From Piliocolobus tephrosceles (Eukaryota > Chordata > Mammalia > Primates > Cercopithecidae): a DNA stretch of 64,000 bases. Within the stretch, counting starts at the first letter, position 1. Every line of letters begins with the position of its first letter. This document shows positions 60,441 through 64,000 of this stretch, in pieces. The translations under genes were made by a program, and so were the position numbers. The notes beneath the pieces were generated by a model. The model was not told the DNA's origin, did no database searches, and saw only the letters and a list, made by a program, of their open reading frames with translations. The stretch lies in the NCBI RefSeq assembly GCF_002776525.5, contig NC_045441.1, forward strand, positions 83,587,954-83,651,953, in the 5' to 3' direction.

Positions 60441-61198
60441 CTGAGTTATGCCGTGGCAGCACTTTAGCAAAGGCTCCCAAGTTCCTGCTGCAACAGTCTT
60501 TAGGGATGCCTGGGCTCCTGTTGGTGGCAAACATTTTTGCTTGCCTCCCCAGAATCAGTTTTCCCCTTCTTAAAAGTATCCCAGTGTTCCATTCATGTGG
60601 TTTGGATGATATTATCTGATCCCTAGCTCAAGATTTGTCTTCATTTGCTAAAGTCAACAGCATAATCCACCTCCATCCACAGTTTCTGAGTTTGGGGTGA
60701 GGACATAACTTAGACCTCAGCCTACAGTGTACTAGAGCTAGCTCGTACCAGCTCATGAGAGCCAATTGCTAAATTTCTTGAAAATTTGCAAGTCAGTTAT
60801 TAAACATAACCATTATTAAAAAATAAATTATATGAACTTATAAATAAAATATATTAAAGCAAATATATATTAATTCATACCTTTAAAATATTTTATATTT
60901 TATAGTACTTATGATCTTGAAATTATTTGTATTTACTTTAACAGTGAAAACAGAAGAAAATACTGTATAAAGGTATGCTACTGCACATCTTTTCCTAACT
61001 CTGGAGTCAGTGACATTGTATTGGTACCCAAACAAAATAAATCTTTCTGTTATTTAAAAATTATTGTCCAAATGAGCAAATAATTCTCTCACATTACCAA
61101 TGAAAGAATCAATAAGATTTCCCAACAATTAGGATATTTTAAAATTATGGTTTAATTACAACCACAGTTTAGCTGCAGATTCAAAGAGTTTGGCAAAT
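60440..61198. other. Unassigned DNA
   Basis: Nothing recognised. Confidence 0.4.
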
Positions 61199-61199
61199 G

Positions 61200-61504
61200 G
61201 CTGACCTGGCATGGTGGCTCATGCCTATAATCCCAGCCCTTTGGGAGGCCAAGGTGGGAGGATCACCTGAGGCCAGGATTTCAAGAACAGCCGGGCCAAC
61301 ATGGTGAAACCCTGTCTCTACTAAAAAATATAAAAAATTAGCTGAGTGTGGTGGTGTGTGCCTGTAGTCTCAGCTATTCGGGAGGCTGGGGCAGGAGAAT
61401 CTCTTGAATGCGGGAGGTGGAGATTGCAGTGAGCTGAGATCACACCATGGCACTCCAGCCTGGGCAACAGAGCGAGACTCCATCTCAAAAAAGACAAAAA
61501 AAAT
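61200..61504 (+). mobile_element. AluS-type element
   Basis: Full-length Alu (TGGCATGGTGGCTCATGCC to CTCCATCTCAAAAAAG). Target-site duplication AGTTTGGCAAATG at 61187-61199 and AGTTTAACAAATG at 61505-61517, with two differences, fits an older insertion than the AluY copies. Confidence 0.9.
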
Positions 61505-61644
61505 AGTTTAACAAATGTATTCTGTGGGAATTAATTGGTCATATGGAATTAACAGTGAAAGTATAATATATTCTATTATTTTGTAAATTGAGAGCTAAAT
61601 ATATTTTACATCAATAAAAATTTTGTATGTTTGGAAGATTTTAT

Positions 61645-61885
61645 TTGTTTTTATTATTTGTTTTAATTGACAAATATTGTATATATTTATGGTATATAAC
61701 ACGATGCTTTGTAGCATGTGTACATTTTAGAATGATTAAATCAAGTTTAATGAACATATATATTACTTCACATACTTATCATTTATCTGTAGTGAAAACA
61801 CTCAAAATCTACTCTTTTAGCAATGTTAAAGTATAAAAAACTTATTATTGATTATATACATCAGTAAAACTTATAGTAAACTTGT
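61645..61885 (-). mobile_element. L1 3'UTR fragment, antisense
   Basis: TTTTATTATTTGTTTTAATT, GACAAATATTGTATATATTT, GTAGCATGTGTACATTTTAG, CATACTTATCATTTATCTGT and AAAATCTACTCTTTTAGCAA are an antisense L1MA/MB-type 3'UTR. Only about 240 bp. Confidence 0.72.
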
Positions 61886-61889
61886 GTAT

Positions 61890-64000
61890 ATATACATGCT
61901 TACTTTTTTGAGATATTATTTTAAACACTTAACAACATACTAATGCCTATATCAACTAGTTAGTATTTGACATTCTATGAATGAACAAGTGCTGAATTAG
62001 TTCAGTTACAGTAAATCTCAAGACTTTTATTCAATGATTAAAGCAGAAATTTCTCTCTCTTTCTCTCTGTCTCTCTCTCTTTCTCTCTCTCTCTCTGAAT
62101 AAGGAAGAATGTAGCTTTAGGAGCTTATGAATGTTATCCTATGACATGACAAAATAAGTCAACTTTAGAATGAGACATGATACACGAAGGAGATATAGAA
62201 AGAGGCAAATTTCTTGGAGAAAGTTTTGAAGCACTGGATAAAACCAATGCTAATGTGCTGCTATAGCATCCACATTAACCAATAAATTTTCTTATTGTCT
62301 AAGTTGTCTTTTCTGCTCTTCCTGAGACTTGGTTGTCCAGCTATTTGATTGTAAACTATACCATTTTTCCTTCCAAAAAACATTCTATTTTTTAAATCAT
62401 GTGAATCAAAGTTTCTGAATCAGACCTTTAAAAGAGTTGGTGAGATAGAGATTGGGAGAAAAACAGTTCTGGCATAGCATTCTTGCAGAAGTTATCATTT
62501 ATTATAAAAAATACAGAAGATTTATTATCAAGAGGGAATACTAGGAAATACAAAGGTAGAAGATTTGGGATGAGTGATACTTTTCAAGACTCTCTAGTTT
62601 GTCAAGGATAATATTCTCAGAATGGTGGAGAAGATTTTCTACTTATGCCTCAGATTCTCAAAGGTCACAGGAAGCCACAAGAAGGGACTTACAGGCTTCT
62701 AACACCATCAATTTATGGCCCTGAAATTACATTAAAATGACGTTTTATGATGCTAAAATTATTTAGCAAGCCACCTCACCTGGATCTAATGCCTAAGCTC
62801 TATGTATAATTTTGCATTATGCCTCCAATGCCATGTTGCTATATTGTCAAAAGGTTGTAAAAGAATGAAAATACATATTATTGGGTCCACATTAGATGCA
62901 ACATAACCATATAATGATGGTCAATCTATAGAAACTTAGGATCAGAAGGCACTACCACAGTTGTGTCTATCATTTGCAACCATAACACCTAAACAAACAC
63001 AGAAGTAGATACTAGGAGCACGGCAATGGCCACAGATCCTCAGAGAAAGTTAACTTTCTGGAATATTTCTTAGGTTGGTGTGAAGCAAAAAGCATTGAGA
63101 TACTCTCTCATTTTTCCAGGATGGGAAAATATCAGCCCATGGTACAATGCAGCAAATTAGCCGATCAATTTATTGACTGTGGTTACCAGAGAAATACCAA
63201 TGGATGAAAAATTTCTCAGCCACAGTAGTATCTTTGCTACATCCAATGGCATCAAGTAATTTAAAGTGAAAGCGTGCTAAAAGCAAGTTTTAAAAATCTT
63301 ACCTCAAGGCTCAAATTGATACTTGGGTACTGTATGTTAACCATGCTAAAAACAAACAAACAAATCTCCTATCTATTATAATAGTCATAGAGCCAAAGCT
63401 GTTAAAAGTCAAATGCAGATATTGATTCCATCAGTGGCTTAACTACAATATCAATTATATTCATGACTCATTATTTTATATGAAAGATATGATACCAATA
63501 GAAAATTAGAAACATTCTGGTAATTGAAATAAAGATATCTAGGAGCATTCACATGATTTAGAGAATCCCAACTCTTCAAACTGCTCTGAAATGTTCCCCC
63601 TATGCCTTTCTTGCTGTACAAATCTAATAATCTGCCCAATCCTGCCATTTATATTCCCACAATTTCCCCAAGTGGTGAAATGCAAAATTAAAGTAGAGAG
63701 TAAGAGTTACACTCTGAAGAAGTTTCATGGATTTAAATTTCTTTATTTCTAAAAATGAAAGTTTTAGATGGGTATTTTAAGAATACCCAGTCATAAAGAA
63801 CAGAGTATGATTTGGGATCAGGGTTAATTCTTTGCTACAAGTGAATATACGGAGATTTGGAATTCAATAGATTTTAGAGAGCTACCATGATGAGTGTAGC
63901 AATTTCTTGGGTTAGTTGAAGCAAAACTACATCAAAAGGTGACCCAAGACAGATAATATTAAAAAAATCAGAAAGTTATTAATCTGATGTAAAAGAATTT
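61890..64000. other. Unassigned AT-rich DNA
   Basis: No gene or clear repeat family. A CT/TTTCTC microsatellite lies at 62050-62097. The minus frame 63451-63648 has no recognised domain. Confidence 0.4.
62050..62097. repeat. (CT)n-rich microsatellite
   Basis: TCTCTCTC units with TTTC and CTGT interruptions over 48 bases. Confidence 0.93.

Noticed and set aside
60224..60619. Frames rich in His-Thr or Cys-Val repeats
   Set aside because: They are translations of the CA microsatellite in different frames.
1..64000. A new defence, mobile or metabolic system, CRISPR array, operon, tRNA or other small RNA gene
   Set aside because: I looked on both strands for such structures and saw only primate repeats, retrocopies and unassigned non-coding DNA.

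Overview
This window is primate nuclear DNA with no intact protein-coding gene that I can support. It is AT-rich and packed with interspersed repeats (L1, Alu, L2, MIR, LTRs), and it carries two processed pseudogenes. The Alu at 53936-54240 has a set of base changes that I associate with Old World monkey AluY lineages (CTCAAGCC near the start, GAGACGGG, GGGCGAGG, GGCGTAAAC and GATCCGACC in the right arm). The assembly is also draft-like, with N gaps. I therefore infer a cercopithecoid monkey rather than a human source; that is an inference from memory, not a search result.

Layout. 1-1270: unassigned. 1272-9480: one near full-length antisense L1, hit by an Alu (1981-2229) and an AluY (6004-6318), and inflated by two assembly gaps whose flanks repeat each other (10 N at 1926-1935; 400 N at 3106-3505). 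9480-19440: mostly unassigned DNA with old LINE, L2 and MIR pieces and a 27-base poly-G run. 19440-24075: sense L1, AluJ copies and an Alu monomer. 25330-26000: dead antisense ERV-L pol remnant. 28600-29290: ORF1-type old LINE remnant. 29381-33475: 5'-truncated antisense L1. 35590-39600: MIR pieces and an old antisense L1 split by MLT1 and MST/THE1-type LTRs. 40445-40800: two old DNA-transposon fragments. 41341-43685: EEF1A1 processed pseudogene (minus) whose 3'UTR took two Alu insertions at one target site. 46990-49900: an LTR-like element split by a MAPKAP1 (SIN1) processed pseudogene (plus, 47313-49622). 53936-54240: AluY. 54715-55045: an old repeat of a type seen across vertebrates. 56924-57389: an L1 with a 5' inversion. 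57806-59930: antisense L1. 59982-60345: MLT2-type LTR running into CT/CA microsatellites. 61200-64000: an AluS, an L1 3'UTR piece and unassigned sequence.

The open frames here are fragments of L1 ORF1/ORF2, of the two retrocopies or of the ERV-L remnant, chance frames, or frames that run through N. I found no operon, CRISPR array, RNA gene or undescribed system. The most useful observations are the false duplications at the gaps, the two dateable retrocopies with clear target-site duplications, the Alu with a 63-bp internal duplication, the twin-primed L1 and the 27-base poly-G tract.
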